64,000 nucleotides of DNA from Chelativorans multitrophicus (GCF_011317445.1 NZ_JAAAPL010000002.1:496001-560000), one strand, 5' to 3'; shown: positions 17,684 to 30,362, counted from the first letter of the stretch. The notes: a model not told the origin generated them from the sequence alone. Translations and numbers: made by a program.

Positions 17684-18448
17684 ATGACACCCACAATCCG
17701 CCCCCTCATCGCCGGTAATTGGAAGATGCACGGCACTGAGAGCTCACTGGGTGAGTTGAAAGCCATCGGCAGCGGTTTTGTGGAGGCCGCGGGAGCGGGA
17801 GCGGACGGTGTCATTTGTGTGCCGGCAACGCTGCTGGCGCGCGCATCCGACATATTGGCGAAAACGCCGGTTGCGACGGGTGGCCAGGACTGCCATCCGG
17901 CGACCAGCGGTGCCCATACGGGCGATATTGCCGCTGAGATGCTGGCCGACTGCGGCGCGAGCTACGTAATCGTCGGGCATTCGGAACGCCGCACCGATCA
18001 TCATGAGGCCGATGAGGATGTCGCAGCCAAGGCGGAAGCCGCCTGGCGCGCCGGCCTCACTGCCATCATCTGCATCGGGGAAACCAAGATACAGCGCGAG
18101 GCGGGCGAAACGCTGTCGGTGCTTTCCCGGCAGATTGCCGGTTCCGTTCCGCCGGGAGCTACGGCGAAAAATTCCGTAATCGCCTACGAGCCGGTTTGGG
18201 CCATAGGTACCGGCCTCACGCCGACGGTGGAAGATGTGGCCCAGGCGCACGCCCATCTGCGTGCCGAGCTTGGAATGAAGCTGGGTATTGAAGCCGATGG
18301 GATGCGGCTTCTATACGGCGGGTCGGTGAAGCCGTCGAATGCGGGCGAACTGCTTTCCATACTGAACGTGGATGGGGCGCTGATTGGCGGCGCCAGCCTC
18401 AAGGCTGCCGATTTCCTCGCGATTTCGGCGGCTGTTAAAGGCAAATAA
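17684..18448 (+). CDS. tpiA: Triosephosphate isomerase
   Basis: TpiA interconverts dihydroxyacetone phosphate and glyceraldehyde 3-phosphate. The 254-residue TIM barrel shows Lys14 (GNWKMHG), electrophilic His99 (VGHSERR) and catalytic Glu169 ([11 protein letters not shown]), with the phosphate-binding YGGSVKPSN and GALIGGASL loops near the C-terminus. Start ATG at 17684 follows an ACACGGAG ribosome site. It is divergent from ppiD and lies upstream of secG, an order common to many alphaproteobacteria. It joins the glycerol locus at the other end of the window functionally, since glycerol enters glycolysis as DHAP. Confidence 0.98.
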   Translation: MTPTIRPLIAGNWKMHGTESSLGELKAIGSGFVEAAGAGADGVICVPATLLARASDILAKTPVATGGQDCHPATSGAHTGDIAAEMLADCGASYVIVGHSERRTDHHEADEDVAAKAEAAWRAGLTAIICIGETKIQREAGETLSVLSRQIAGSVPPGATAKNSVIAYEPVWAIGTGLTPTVEDVAQAHAHLRAELGMKLGIEADGMRLLYGGSVKPSNAGELLSILNVDGALIGGASLKAADFLAISAAVKGK

Positions 18449-18588
18449 GCTTCAAGCGAAGAGTTCTGCTTGCAACGGTGCACAGCTTGCCTATCTGTGC
18501 CCGATAGGGCTTGGAAAACGGCCTAAAGCCGTGTAATGAGCCGCGTCCGCGGTAGAGAAGCGGGCAGCGTCTGGCGCCGGAAGGAATC

Positions 18589-19077
18589 ATGCATCAGGTC
18601 ATCCTTGTCATTCATTTGCTCATAGTCATTGCGCTGGTCGGCGTGGTCCTGATGCAGCGTTCAGAGGGCGGTGGGCTCGGAATCGGCGGTGGCTCCGGCT
18701 TCATGACGGCACGCGGTGCGGCGAACGTGTTGACGCGCACGACGGCGATTCTCGCCGCGGCCTTCTTCATCACTTCGCTGGCGCTCTCGCTCCATGCCCG
18801 CTACGGTGAGCGGCCGACCGATATCTTCGACCGGCTGCCGCAGGACCAGACACAGCCTCAAGGTGCGGGCGGCGGCATTCTCGATCAGCTTGGAGGCGGT
18901 ACCACGGCGCCCGCGCCTGCCGAGGAGCAGGCTCCCGCAAGCGAAACGGCTCCCGCTCCTTCAGAACCGCAGAGCGCGCCGGCGCCAGCCGAGCCTGAGA
19001 CTGCGCCTTCCGGGCAATCGGGCTCATCGTCCGGGCAGCCTGTAAATCCGGAATCGCAGGTGCCGACCAGCCAATAG
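18589..19077 (+). CDS. secG: Preprotein translocase subunit SecG with long Pro/Ala/Glu-rich tail
   Basis: SecG is a small membrane subunit of the SecYEG protein-export channel. The 162-residue protein has two membrane helices (about 4-22 and 52-70) separated by the conserved cytosolic loop QRSEGGGLGIGGGSGFM. After about residue 80 it continues as a low-complexity tail rich in Pro, Ala, Glu, Gln and Ser, much longer than in enterobacterial SecG (about 110 residues); such tails are common in rhizobia. The gene follows tpiA by 140 bp and precedes pyrG. Confidence 0.95.
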   Translation: MHQVILVIHLLIVIALVGVVLMQRSEGGGLGIGGGSGFMTARGAANVLTRTTAILAAAFFITSLALSLHARYGERPTDIFDRLPQDQTQPQGAGGGILDQLGGGTTAPAPAEEQAPASETAPAPSEPQSAPAPAEPETAPSGQSGSSSGQPVNPESQVPTSQ

Positions 19078-19100
19078 AGTCGCTTCCCGCGAACGATCTT

Positions 19101-19124
19101 GCGGGCGGTCTTCAAGCCGCCCGC
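19101..19124. terminator. GC-rich hairpin between secG and pyrG
   Basis: An 8-bp perfect stem (GCGGGCGG at 19101-19108, CCGCCCGC at 19117-19124) with an 8-base loop lies 24 bp after the secG stop. No T-run follows, so it is not a classical rho-independent terminator; it may be a 3'-end stabiliser or partial attenuator ahead of pyrG. Confidence 0.5.
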
Positions 19125-19152
19125 GCGAATGCGTCGAACCCGTTATACATAG

Positions 19153-20847
<1,695 letters not shown>

Positions 20848-21034
20848 CGCCGCGGAGATGCCGAACATTCCCGAGGACGGGTTCGTTTTGATGCGCTTGC
20901 GATTTTGAGACCGCTCAGGCAAGGATCCCGATCTTGACCTGGGGATCCGCGCCTGATTATCGGGGCTTTGCCGGCAGTCGAAAGTAGCTTCGATTGGCCG
21001 TTGCCCGAGGGGGCCGCCAGATGGAGTTCGAACA

Positions 21035-21865
21035 ATGATACCCAATCCACGGGTGGAAATCGGCCAAGCCGTCTTCGCCAACGACGCCCCGCTCGCGCTG
21101 ATCGCGGGACCTTGCCAGCTCGAAAGCCGCGAGCATGCGTTCGAAATGGCCGGCCGGCTGAAGGAGATGGCGGAAAAGCTCGGTCTCGGTTTCGTCTACA
21201 AGACGAGCTTCGACAAGGCGAACCGCACCTCGCTGCTGGGCAAACGCGGAGCCGGCCTGGATGCTGCGCTCCCGATTTTCGCCGATCTCCGGCGTGAGCT
21301 CGGCGTGCCCGTGCTCACCGATGTCCACACGGAAGGGCAATGCGAAATCTTGGCGGATGCTGTGGATGTGCTGCAGATCCCGGCTTTCCTTTGCCGGCAG
21401 ACAGACCTGCTCGTCGCTGCTGCCAAGACGGGCAAGGTCGTAAACGTGAAAAAGGGACAATTTCTGGCACCCTGGGACATGAAGAATGTCGTCGCCAAGA
21501 TCACGGCTTCCGGCAATCCGAACGTGCTGACAACCGAACGCGGCGTCTCCTTCGGCTACAACACTCTCGTCACCGACATGCGCGCCCTACCCATCATGGC
21601 GGAGATCGGCGCGCCCGTGATTTTCGATGCCACCCATTCGGTGCAGCAGCCGGGCGGGCAGGGGAGCTCCTCCGGCGGCGACCGGCGCTTCGTGGAAACC
21701 CTTGCGCGGGCTGCGGTGGCGGTCGGCGTGGCTGGCGTCTTCATTGAGACTCATCAGGACCCCGATAATGCCCCCTCCGATGGGCCGAATATGGTGCAGC
21801 TCGACAAAATGCCGGCGCTCCTGGAGCGGCTGATGGCCTTCGACCGGATCGCGAAGAGCAAGTGA
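21035..21865 (+). CDS. kdsA: KDO-8-phosphate synthase, metal-dependent type
   Basis: KdsA condenses arabinose 5-phosphate with phosphoenolpyruvate to make KDO 8-phosphate for the lipopolysaccharide inner core. The 276-residue TIM-barrel enzyme shows LIAGPCQLES (about 22-31), KTSFDKANRTS and ETHQDPDNAPSDGPN. Cys27 lies where metal-dependent (class II) enzymes have the metal-ligand Cys and enterobacterial metal-independent enzymes have Asn, and SDGPNM replaces the CDGPSAL of the latter. The PEP substrate is the product of enolase, encoded next. It follows pyrG after 187 bp and precedes eno by 134 bp on the same strand. Confidence 0.96.
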   Translation: MIPNPRVEIGQAVFANDAPLALIAGPCQLESREHAFEMAGRLKEMAEKLGLGFVYKTSFDKANRTSLLGKRGAGLDAALPIFADLRRELGVPVLTDVHTEGQCEILADAVDVLQIPAFLCRQTDLLVAAAKTGKVVNVKKGQFLAPWDMKNVVAKITASGNPNVLTTERGVSFGYNTLVTDMRALPIMAEIGAPVIFDATHSVQQPGGQGSSSGGDRRFVETLARAAVAVGVAGVFIETHQDPDNAPSDGPNMVQLDKMPALLERLMAFDRIAKSK

Positions 21866-21987
21866 ACCGGTAGCCTTCAGGCCGGAGAGGATGCGCCAAA
21901 GCGCTTCCCAAAGCAGCGCAACCGCATTGTCTTTTTTGTCGTGTAGGGTAAGAGGAGCGCAATTTTCCACGCTCCAAGCCAAGCTAA

Positions 21988-23274
<1,287 letters not shown>

Positions 23275-23691
23275 AGTTTCACGGCCCGGGGTAAAACATC
23301 CGGCGGAAATATTGCGACAGCGAAGGGCTGGACAGGGGTGCGCGGCAGATTGCGCACCCTTTGTCGTCCGCTAGTGAACGTTTTAGCGCTTGCCGCTTCA
23401 GTCGTTAAATTTATCAAAGAATTTTATTTAACTATCGGCGCAGGTCAGGTCACCCAGTCAGGCATTGATCCTTTGTTGGGTGTTATGATGACGAATATCC
23501 CGCAGGCGCTGCCGAAATCGCATGTAGCGGGCCGGTGATTTGCCGGCACGCTCTTCGGTTCGCAGGCATCCCTGCATTGCAATTGGAGGCGAGGCCCCGT
23601 GAGCACGGGAAGGCATCCTTCCAAATGTCGATGCAGCCTAAACTCTCCATTAAGCAAGCTGTGGTCAGATGCGGTGGAAGGAATTCGCCGC
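23275..23691 (+). other. 417-bp gene-free region between eno and ftsB
   Basis: No convincing gene was found here. It contains the eno terminator (23336-23362), then an AT-rich stretch around 23400-23435 (gttaaatttatc...ttttatttaac) that stands out from the GC-rich surroundings and probably holds the promoter for ftsB and perhaps the pdh cluster. Short open frames here have no recognisable similarity and no good ribosome site. A small RNA from the AT-rich part cannot be excluded. Confidence 0.6.
23336..23362 (+). terminator. Rho-independent terminator of eno
   Basis: An 8-bp perfect stem (GGGTGCGC at 23336-23343 and GCGCACCC at 23352-23359) with an 8-base loop is followed by TTT. It lies about 60 bp after the eno stop and points in the direction of eno transcription. 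Confidence 0.75.
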
Positions 23692-24009
23692 ATGTGGACC
23701 CGCCATCACAAACGACGCAATACCGGCAGGCTGATCGTGCCTGCGGTGACTGCGCTCGTGCTTTCGTATTTCGGCTTTCATGCCTACCAGGGAGAATACG
23801 GCCTCAACGCCAAGGCGCAGCTCGAGCAGCGTGTGGCGTCTCTCGAAGCAGAGCTGGAGGCGTTGCGCAAAGCCCGTGGCAAGTTGGAGGAGCGAGCCGG
23901 CCTGCTCAGCGGCGATATGATCGAGCAGGACATGCTGGATGAGCAGGCGAGGCGAGCGCTGAATCTCTCGAAAGAAAACGAGATCGTCATCTTTTACAGG
24001 TCGAAATGA
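23692..24009 (+). CDS. ftsB: Septum formation initiator FtsB/DivIC-like
   Basis: FtsB is a bitopic divisome protein that works with FtsL and FtsQ to activate septal wall synthesis. The 105-residue product has a basic N-terminus (MWTRHHKRRN), one membrane segment at about 16-34, and a periplasmic coiled coil at about 38-75 (AKAQLEQRVASLEAELEALRKARGK heptads) followed by the short conserved end DEQARRALNLSKENEIVIFY. The ATG at 23692 is chosen because a GGAAGGA ribosome site lies upstream and the extra 31 residues of a longer frame are not family-like. Location after eno and before pdhA is the standard alphaproteobacterial context. Confidence 0.92.
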   Translation: MWTRHHKRRNTGRLIVPAVTALVLSYFGFHAYQGEYGLNAKAQLEQRVASLEAELEALRKARGKLEERAGLLSGDMIEQDMLDEQARRALNLSKENEIVIFYRSK

Positions 24010-24031
24010 ATTAACCGACATCAGGTTAATT
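24009..24031. repeat. AT-rich inverted repeat between ftsB and pdhA
   Basis: A perfect 8-bp inverted repeat (AATTAACC at 24009-24016, GGTTAATT at 24024-24031) with a 7-base spacer starts on the last base of the ftsB stop codon. It lies about 215 bp upstream of pdhA. The stem is AT-rich and followed only by TCT, so it is a poor terminator; a protein-binding operator for the pdh promoter is an alternative. Confidence 0.4.
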
Positions 24032-24245
24032 TCTAAACTCCAAGTACTTTCAGCCACTTAGATAGCATAGCAGCCATGCATAAATCGCGTGGCGCAGGGT
24101 GTTATGTTCTGATAGCTTCCAATCCGCCAGGGGAGGGGTTAGCCGCAGCGCTGCACTCCCGCCATGGACTACATGGATGTCCTGCGGCAATATGTCGAAC
24201 CCGAGCGGGCGGCGTGTTGTCAAGACGATCTAGGGAGCGAAACAG

Positions 24246-25328
24246 ATGGCGAGAGCCGCCACCAAGACCTCTGCCAAACCGGCGCCTGCAAGGGCGGGAA
24301 CCAGACCCGCCAAGAAAACCATCCCGATGCTGAACGACACTCCGGTTCTCGATATACCGAAGCCGGAAGAATTCACGAAGGAGCAGGAACTTTCCTCGTT
24401 CCGCGAGATGCTGCTCATCCGGCGCTTCGAGGAGAAGGCCGGTCAACTCTACGGAATGGGCTTTATCGGTGGCTTCTGTCACCTCTATATCGGTCAGGAA
24501 GCGGTCGTCATCGGCATGCAGATGGCGATGAAGGAAGGCGACCAGGTGATCACCGGCTACCGTGATCACGGGCATATGCTTGCCACCGGCATGGACCCGC
24601 GCGGCGTGATGGCCGAGCTAACCGGCCGGCGAAGCGGTTATTCCAGGGGCAAGGGCGGCTCGATGCACATGTTCTCCAAGGAGAAAAATTTCTTCGGAGG
24701 CCATGGCATCGTCGGCGCGCAGGTCCCGCTTGGAACGGGTATAGCGCTTGCCAACCGCTATCGCGGCAATGACAGCGTTTCGCTCACCTATTTCGGCGAT
24801 GGCGCGGCCAATCAGGGGCAGGTCTATGAGAGCTTCAATATGGCCTCGCTCTGGAAGCTGCCGGTCATCTACATCATTGAAAACAACCGCTACGCCATGG
24901 GGACGGCTGTATCCCGCTCTTCCGCGGAAACCAACTTCGCGCATCGCGGCCTGTCTTTCAAAATACCCGGCGTCCAGGTGGACGGAATGGATGTGCGCGC
25001 GGTGAAGGCCGCCGGCGATATGGCCGTCGAATGGTGCCGTTCGGGCAAGGGGCCGATCATCCTGGAAATGCAGACCTATCGTTATCGCGGACATTCGATG
25101 TCCGACCCGGCCAAGTACCGCTCGAAGGACGAAGTGCAGAAGATGCGCTCGGAGCATGATCCCATCGAGCAGGTGCGCAAGCGCCTTCTGGACAAGAAGT
25201 GGGCAAGCGAAGACGACTTGAAGGCCGTGGACAAGGAGGTGCGCGACATCGTCGCCGATGCGGCCGATTTCGCGCAATCCGATCCCGAGCCGGATCCGTC
25301 CGAGCTCTATACCGATATCCTGATCTAA
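24246..25328 (+). CDS. pdhA: Pyruvate dehydrogenase E1 component, alpha subunit
   Basis: PdhA and PdhB form the heterotetrameric thiamine-diphosphate E1 that decarboxylates pyruvate and acetylates the lipoyl group of E2. The 360-residue protein has the TPP-binding motif starting GDGAANQGQ (184-192) and ending in IIENN about 28 residues later, the conserved GHGIVGAQVPLGTG, and the loop TYRYRGHSMSDPAKYR. The N-terminal 28 residues are Ala/Lys/Pro-rich and likely flexible. Start ATG at 24246 follows AGGGAGCG. pdhB begins 15 bp downstream. Confidence 0.97.
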   Translation: MARAATKTSAKPAPARAGTRPAKKTIPMLNDTPVLDIPKPEEFTKEQELSSFREMLLIRRFEEKAGQLYGMGFIGGFCHLYIGQEAVVIGMQMAMKEGDQVITGYRDHGHMLATGMDPRGVMAELTGRRSGYSRGKGGSMHMFSKEKNFFGGHGIVGAQVPLGTGIALANRYRGNDSVSLTYFGDGAANQGQVYESFNMASLWKLPVIYIIENNRYAMGTAVSRSSAETNFAHRGLSFKIPGVQVDGMDVRAVKAAGDMAVEWCRSGKGPIILEMQTYRYRGHSMSDPAKYRSKDEVQKMRSEHDPIEQVRKRLLDKKWASEDDLKAVDKEVRDIVADAADFAQSDPEPDPSELYTDILI

Positions 25329-25343
25329 GGGGGGAGTGTACCT

Positions 25344-26744
25344 ATGCCCACGCAGATACTCATGCCCGCTCTCTCTCCGACCATGGAAGAGGGCAACCTC
25401 TCAAAATGGGTGAAGAAGGAAGGCGATAAAGTTGCCCCGGGAGACGTGATCGCCGAGATCGAGACCGACAAGGCAACCATGGAAGTGGAAGCCGTTGACG
25501 AAGGCACGCTCGGCAAGATCCTCGTTGAAGAGGGCGCGCAGGGCGTGCGAGTCAATACGCCAATTGCCATACTGCTCGCCGATGGCGAGAGCGCCGACGA
25601 TCTCGGCAAGGATGCGGTCACGCCGCCCCCAGCCCGCGCCCAGGCCCCGGCCGAAGTTCATGCCGACCAGCAGGCGGAAGGCTTTCCCAGGCCCGCCGCC
25701 ACGCCGAAGGCAGCCACGCAGCCCATGCCCTCCGATCCGGATATCCCGGAGGGTACGGAGATGGTCGAAATGACCGTGCGCGAGGCGCTGCGCGATGCCA
25801 TGGCCGAGGAAATGCGGCGCGATGCTGATGTCTTGATCATGGGTGAGGAAGTTGCCGAATACCAGGGCGCCTACAAGGTGACCCAGGGCCTGTTGCAGGA
25901 ATTCGGCGCCAAGCGCGTGATCGACACGCCCATTACGGAGCATGGTTTCGCTGGAGTTGGCATCGGCGCGGCTTTTGCCGGGTTGAAGCCCATTGTCGAG
26001 TTCATGACTTTCAATTTCGCCATGCAGGCGATGGACCAGATCGTCAACTCGGCTGCCAAGACGCTCTATATGGCGGGCGGGCAGATGGGAGCGCCGATCG
26101 TCTTCCGCGGACCGAATGGCGCGGCGGCGCGCGTGGCCGCCCAGCACAGCCAGGATTATGCCGCCTGGTACAGTCACATTCCCGGCCTGAAGGTCGTGAT
26201 GCCCTATACCGCGGCAGATGCAAAGGGCCTGCTGAAGGCTGCGATTCGCGATCCAAATCCGGTGATCTTCCTCGAAAACGAGATCCTCTACGGCCAGAGT
26301 TTCCAGGTACCGAAGCTCGATGATTTCGTGCTGCCTATTGGCAAAGCGCGGATTCATAAGCAGGGCCGGGATGTAACGATCGTCTCTTTCGGCATCGGCA
26401 TGACCTACGCCATCAAAGCCGAGGAGGAACTGCGGGGAATGGGCATCGATGTCGAGATCATCGACCTGAGGACCATCCGGCCCATGGATCTCGATACCGT
26501 CGTTGAATCGGTGAAGAAAACAAACAGGCTCGTGACCATCGAAGAAGGTTTCCCGCAATCCTCCGTCGGCGACCACATCGCTTCCAAGGTGATGCAGCGC
26601 GCTTTCGATTATCTGGATGCGCCGATCATCACCATAGCAGGCAAGGATGTGCCGATGCCCTATGCGGCCAATCTGGAGAAGCTCGCTTTGCCGAGCGTGG
26701 TGGAAGTGGTCGAGGCGGTGAAAGCCGTCACCTACCGGGCCTGA
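25344..26744 (+). CDS. pdhB: Pyruvate dehydrogenase E1 component, beta subunit with N-terminal lipoyl domain
   Basis: The 466-residue protein is the beta half of E1, with an extra biotinyl/lipoyl domain at residues 1-80, a rhizobial-type fusion. Lys43 in ETDKATME is the expected lipoylation site, served by lipA further downstream. A Pro/Ala-rich linker (about 85-135) leads to the transketolase-like domain ([43 protein letters not shown]) and the C-terminal domain ([10 protein letters not shown]). A 62-base stretch of the lipoyl domain is almost identical at the DNA level to pdhC. It is followed by pdhC after 13 bp. Confidence 0.97.
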   Translation: MPTQILMPALSPTMEEGNLSKWVKKEGDKVAPGDVIAEIETDKATMEVEAVDEGTLGKILVEEGAQGVRVNTPIAILLADGESADDLGKDAVTPPPARAQAPAEVHADQQAEGFPRPAATPKAATQPMPSDPDIPEGTEMVEMTVREALRDAMAEEMRRDADVLIMGEEVAEYQGAYKVTQGLLQEFGAKRVIDTPITEHGFAGVGIGAAFAGLKPIVEFMTFNFAMQAMDQIVNSAAKTLYMAGGQMGAPIVFRGPNGAAARVAAQHSQDYAAWYSHIPGLKVVMPYTAADAKGLLKAAIRDPNPVIFLENEILYGQSFQVPKLDDFVLPIGKARIHKQGRDVTIVSFGIGMTYAIKAEEELRGMGIDVEIIDLRTIRPMDLDTVVESVKKTNRLVTIEEGFPQSSVGDHIASKVMQRAFDYLDAPIITIAGKDVPMPYAANLEKLALPSVVEVVEAVKAVTYRA

Positions 26745-26757
26745 GGAGGAGTAAGCC

Positions 26758-28116
26758 ATGCCGATCCAGATCACCATGCCGGCCCTCTCGCCCACCATGG
26801 AAGAGGGCAATCTTGCCAAGTGGCTGGTTAAGGAGGGGGACAGCGTTTCGCCCGGCGATGTGATCGCCGAGATCGAGACCGACAAGGCGACGATGGAAGT
26901 GGAAGCCGTTGACGAGGGCACCGTGGCCAAGATCGTCGTGCCCGAGGGCACACAGGGCGTGAAGGTGAATGCGCTGATCGCCATTCTCGCCGGTGAGGGT
27001 GAGGACGCGGCTCAAGCGGCGAAGGCGAGCGGAAACGGTGGCGCGGCGGCGGCTCCCGAACCCAAACCGGAGGCAAAGCCCGAGGCGACGCCTTCCGCGT
27101 CTAAGCAGCCGGAAGAAGCGGAGAACCGGCCTGCGCCTGCCGCTAAACCGGCCGCCCCACAACCCTCCGCCGATAAGGACGGCCGCGTTTTTGCCTCGCC
27201 GCTTGCCCGCCGCATCGCCAAGGATGCCGGCATTGATCTGTCGGCCATATCCGGTTCCGGCCCGCGCGGACGCGTGGTGAGAGCGGATGTGGAGGCTGCG
27301 ATCAGCGGCGGAACTGCAAAGCCTGCCGCGGCGGCGCCCGAAGGGCCAGCTCCGGCTCCCAAGCCCATGTCGGACGAAGCGGTGCTTAAACTGTTCGAGG
27401 AAGGCTCTTACGAGCTCGTGCCGCATGACGGCATGCGCAAGACCATCGCGCGCAGGCTGGTCGAGGCGAAAAGCACCATCCCGCATTTTTATCTCACGCT
27501 CGACTGCGAGATCGATGCCCTTCTGGCGCTCCGCAAGCAGCTCAACGACGCCGCGCCCATGGTGAAGGCGGAGGCCGGCGAAAAGCCCGCATACAAGCTC
27601 TCGGTCAACGACCTGATCATCAAGGCTTGGGCGTTGGCGCTGAAAGCGGTGCCGGAGGCAAATGCGTCCTGGACCGAGAGCGCGATGATCAAGCACAAGC
27701 ACGCCGATGTCGGGGTCGCGGTCTCTATTCCCGGAGGGTTGATCACGCCCATTGTAAAAAGGGCCGATGAGAAGACGCTGTCAGTTATCTCCAACGAGAT
27801 GAAGGATTTGGCCGCTCGCGCCCGCAACCGCAAGCTCAAACCGGAAGAGTATCAGGGGGGCACATCGGCCATTTCCAACCTGGGCATGTTCGGCATCAAG
27901 GATTTCGCGGCAGTGATCAATCCGCCACATGCGACAATCCTTGCGATCGGCGCGGGCGAGGAGCGGCCTGTGGTCAGGAACGGAGAGATCAAGATTGCCA
28001 CGGTGATGTCAGTCACGCTCTCGACAGACCACCGCGCGGTGGATGGGGCGCTCGGAGCTGAACTGCTTACCGCCTTCAAACGGCTGATTGAGAATCCCTT
28101 CGGAATGCTCGTCTAG
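26758..28116 (+). CDS. pdhC: Dihydrolipoamide acetyltransferase (E2 of pyruvate dehydrogenase)
   Basis: E2 forms the core of the complex and transfers acetyl groups to CoA. The 452-residue protein has one lipoyl domain (1-80, Lys43 in ETDKATME), an Ala/Pro linker, a peripheral-subunit-binding domain (about 142-182, [17 protein letters not shown]...GRVVRADVE) and the catalytic domain ending with [14 protein letters not shown], which contains the active-site His. One lipoyl domain is usual for alphaproteobacterial E2, the second being on E1-beta here. It is the third gene of the cluster, and an SGNH hydrolase gene separates it from lpdA. Confidence 0.97.
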   Translation: MPIQITMPALSPTMEEGNLAKWLVKEGDSVSPGDVIAEIETDKATMEVEAVDEGTVAKIVVPEGTQGVKVNALIAILAGEGEDAAQAAKASGNGGAAAAPEPKPEAKPEATPSASKQPEEAENRPAPAAKPAAPQPSADKDGRVFASPLARRIAKDAGIDLSAISGSGPRGRVVRADVEAAISGGTAKPAAAAPEGPAPAPKPMSDEAVLKLFEEGSYELVPHDGMRKTIARRLVEAKSTIPHFYLTLDCEIDALLALRKQLNDAAPMVKAEAGEKPAYKLSVNDLIIKAWALALKAVPEANASWTESAMIKHKHADVGVAVSIPGGLITPIVKRADEKTLSVISNEMKDLAARARNRKLKPEEYQGGTSAISNLGMFGIKDFAAVINPPHATILAIGAGEERPVVRNGEIKIATVMSVTLSTDHRAVDGALGAELLTAFKRLIENPFGMLV

Positions 28117-28175
28117 GTCTTTGCCTGCCGTTCTTCGGGAATGCGGGGTCTGGAGGAGATAACGAGGTTGCTCGT

Positions 28176-28814
28176 ATGAAGACCATCCTTTGTTACGGTG
28201 ACTCCCTCACTTGGGGCTATGATGCCGTCGGACCCTCACGGCATGCTTATGAGGATCGATGGCCCTCCGTACTGCAAGGCCGCCTCGGTAGCAGTGCGCG
28301 GGTGATCGCCGAGGGGCTTTGCGGCCGCACAACTGCGTTTGACGACTGGGTCGCTGGTGCGGACCGGAACGGTGCGCGCATCCTGCCGACGCTTCTTGCG
28401 ACCCATTCACCGCTTGACCTCGTTATCGTCATGCTCGGGACGAACGACATGAAATCGTTCGTTTGCGGGCGCGCTATCGGCGCCAAGCAGGGGATGGAGC
28501 GGATCGTCCAGATCATCCGCGGGCAGCCTTATTCCTTCAATTATAAGGTACCGTCGATTCTTCTCGTGGCGCCGCCGCCGCTGTGCGCTACCGAAAACAG
28601 CGATTTCGCGGAAATTTTTGAAGGTGGCATGGCTGAATCGCAAAAGCTCGCGCCGCTTTATGCCGCGCTGGCCCAGCAAACCGGATGCGCCTTCTTCGAT
28701 GCAGGCACTGTGGCCCGCACGACACCGCTCGACGGTATTCACCTCGATGCTGAAAACACGCGCGCCATTGGTGCCGGCCTGGAGCCGGTGGTCCGCCAAG
28801 CGCTTGGATTGTGA
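28176..28814 (+). CDS. SGNH/GDSL-family hydrolase (arylesterase-like)
   Basis: The 212-residue cytoplasmic protein (no signal peptide) is a GDSL-type esterase. Catalytic Ser10 is in YGDSLTWG, the oxyanion-hole residues are in the G(50) region and GTND (Asn90), and the Asp186/His189 pair is in DGIHLD. This matches the arylesterase/acyltransferase type known from rhizobia and mycobacteria. Its stop codon lies 14 bp upstream of the lpdA start, so it is part of the pdh transcription unit. The natural substrate is unknown; a role in pyruvate dehydrogenase function is suggested only by position. Confidence 0.88.
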   Translation: MKTILCYGDSLTWGYDAVGPSRHAYEDRWPSVLQGRLGSSARVIAEGLCGRTTAFDDWVAGADRNGARILPTLLATHSPLDLVIVMLGTNDMKSFVCGRAIGAKQGMERIVQIIRGQPYSFNYKVPSILLVAPPPLCATENSDFAEIFEGGMAESQKLAPLYAALAQQTGCAFFDAGTVARTTPLDGIHLDAENTRAIGAGLEPVVRQALGL

Positions 28815-28828
28815 TTAAGGAGTTTTGC

Positions 28829-30292
28829 GTGGCTGAAAGCTATGACGTCATCATCATCGGCTCCGGGCCAGGGGGGTATGTGACCGCCGTGCGGTCGGCG
28901 CAACTGGGCTTAAAGACCGCGATCGTTGAACGCGAACATCTGGGGGGCATCTGCCTCAACTGGGGTTGCATTCCCACAAAGGCGTTGCTGCGATCGGCGG
29001 AAATCCTCCACTACGCGCAGCACGCCAAGGATTACGGCCTGAAGCTCGATGGCTCGATCGCGCCCGATACGGCTGCTGTGGTCGACCGTTCCCGTAAGGT
29101 CTCGGCACGTCTCAACACCGGCGTTGGCTTTCTGATGAAGAAGAACAAGGTCGACGTCATCTGGGGCGAGGCAAAGATAAGCAAGGCCGCGAAGGCGAAT
29201 GAGCCGGGCGAGATCGTGGTTTCCAAACCGTCAAAGAAGGCGATGGAGCCGCAGCACCCGGCGCCGAAGAACACCCTGGGCGAGGGGACCTACAAGGCCA
29301 AGCACATCATCCTGGCCACGGGCGCCCGGCCGCGCGTGCTGCCCGGTATCGAGCCGGACGGCAAGCTCATCTGGACCTATTTCGAGGCGATGGTGCCGAA
29401 GGAAATGCCGAAATCGCTCATCGTCATGGGCTCCGGCGCCATCGGTATCGAGTTCGCCAGCTTCTACCGCACCATGGGCGCGGACGTGACCGTGATCGAG
29501 CTCTTGCCGCAGATCTTGCCGGTTGAAGATGCCGAGGTTTCCAAATTCGCCCGCCGTCAGCTTGAGAAGCAGGGCATGAAATTCCACGTCGAGGCCAAGG
29601 TCACGAAGGTGGAGAAAGGGGCAAACCAGATTACTGCCCATGTGGAAATGAAGGACGGGAAGGTGGAAAAAATCACTGCCGACCGGCTCATTTCCGCGGT
29701 GGGCGTGCAGGGCAATGTCGAGAATTTGGGCCTGGAAGCGCTTGGCGTGAAGGTCGAACGCGGGACGGTCGCGGTCGATGGCTACGGGCGAACGAATGTG
29801 CCCGGCATTTATGCGATCGGCGATGTGGCGGGGCCGCCGATGCTTGCCCACAAGGCCGAGCATGAAGGGGTGATCTGCGTTGAGAAGATCGCCGGCGTGC
29901 CCGGTGTGCATGCGCTCGACAAGAGCAAGATTCCGGGCTGCACCTATTGCCAGCCGCAGGTGGCGTCTGTCGGCTTGACGGAAGAAAAGGCGAAGGAGGC
30001 GGGTCGCGACATTCGTGTCGGCCGCTTTCAATTCGGCGCCAATGGCAAAGCAATCGCACTTGGCGAAGATCAAGGTTTCATCAAGACGATTCTCGACAAG
30101 AAAACCGGCGAGCTTCTTGGCGCGCACATGGTTGGCGCCGAAGTAACGGAGCTCATCCAGGGCTTTGTTGTCGCGATGAACCTGGAAACCACCGAAGAAG
30201 AACTTATGCACACCATCTTCCCTCATCCTACGCTTTCGGAGATGATGAAAGAGAGCGTGCTCGACGCGTATGGTCGGTCGTTGAACGCTTAA
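28829..30292 (+). CDS. lpdA: Dihydrolipoamide dehydrogenase (E3)
   Basis: E3 reoxidises the dihydrolipoyl group and passes electrons to NAD. The 487-residue flavoprotein has the FAD-binding GSGPGGY (11-17), the redox disulfide Cys42/Cys47 in GGICLNWGC, an NAD-binding GSGAIGIEFAS, the FAD motif YAIGDVAG and the C-terminal HPHPTLSE with catalytic His/Glu. I chose the GTG at 28829 because AAGGAG lies six bases upstream; a GTG at 28811 would overlap the hydrolase stop. A ~25-residue insertion (PSKKAMEPQHPAPK region) before the NAD domain is typical of one alphaproteobacterial Lpd type. Confidence 0.97.
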   Translation: MAESYDVIIIGSGPGGYVTAVRSAQLGLKTAIVEREHLGGICLNWGCIPTKALLRSAEILHYAQHAKDYGLKLDGSIAPDTAAVVDRSRKVSARLNTGVGFLMKKNKVDVIWGEAKISKAAKANEPGEIVVSKPSKKAMEPQHPAPKNTLGEGTYKAKHIILATGARPRVLPGIEPDGKLIWTYFEAMVPKEMPKSLIVMGSGAIGIEFASFYRTMGADVTVIELLPQILPVEDAEVSKFARRQLEKQGMKFHVEAKVTKVEKGANQITAHVEMKDGKVEKITADRLISAVGVQGNVENLGLEALGVKVERGTVAVDGYGRTNVPGIYAIGDVAGPPMLAHKAEHEGVICVEKIAGVPGVHALDKSKIPGCTYCQPQVASVGLTEEKAKEAGRDIRVGRFQFGANGKAIALGEDQGFIKTILDKKTGELLGAHMVGAEVTELIQGFVVAMNLETTEEELMHTIFPHPTLSEMMKESVLDAYGRSLNA

Positions 30293-30362
30293 GGGCGGGA
30301 CCGGGCAGCCGGGCCAGCTTTACTTGGATGATTGATCCGAAACCAAAGCAGGGAGACTTCGT

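Noticed and set aside
25401-26984. A 527-codon minus-strand frame opposite pdhB
   Set aside because: Antisense shadow of a certain gene, His/Arg-rich and without family features.
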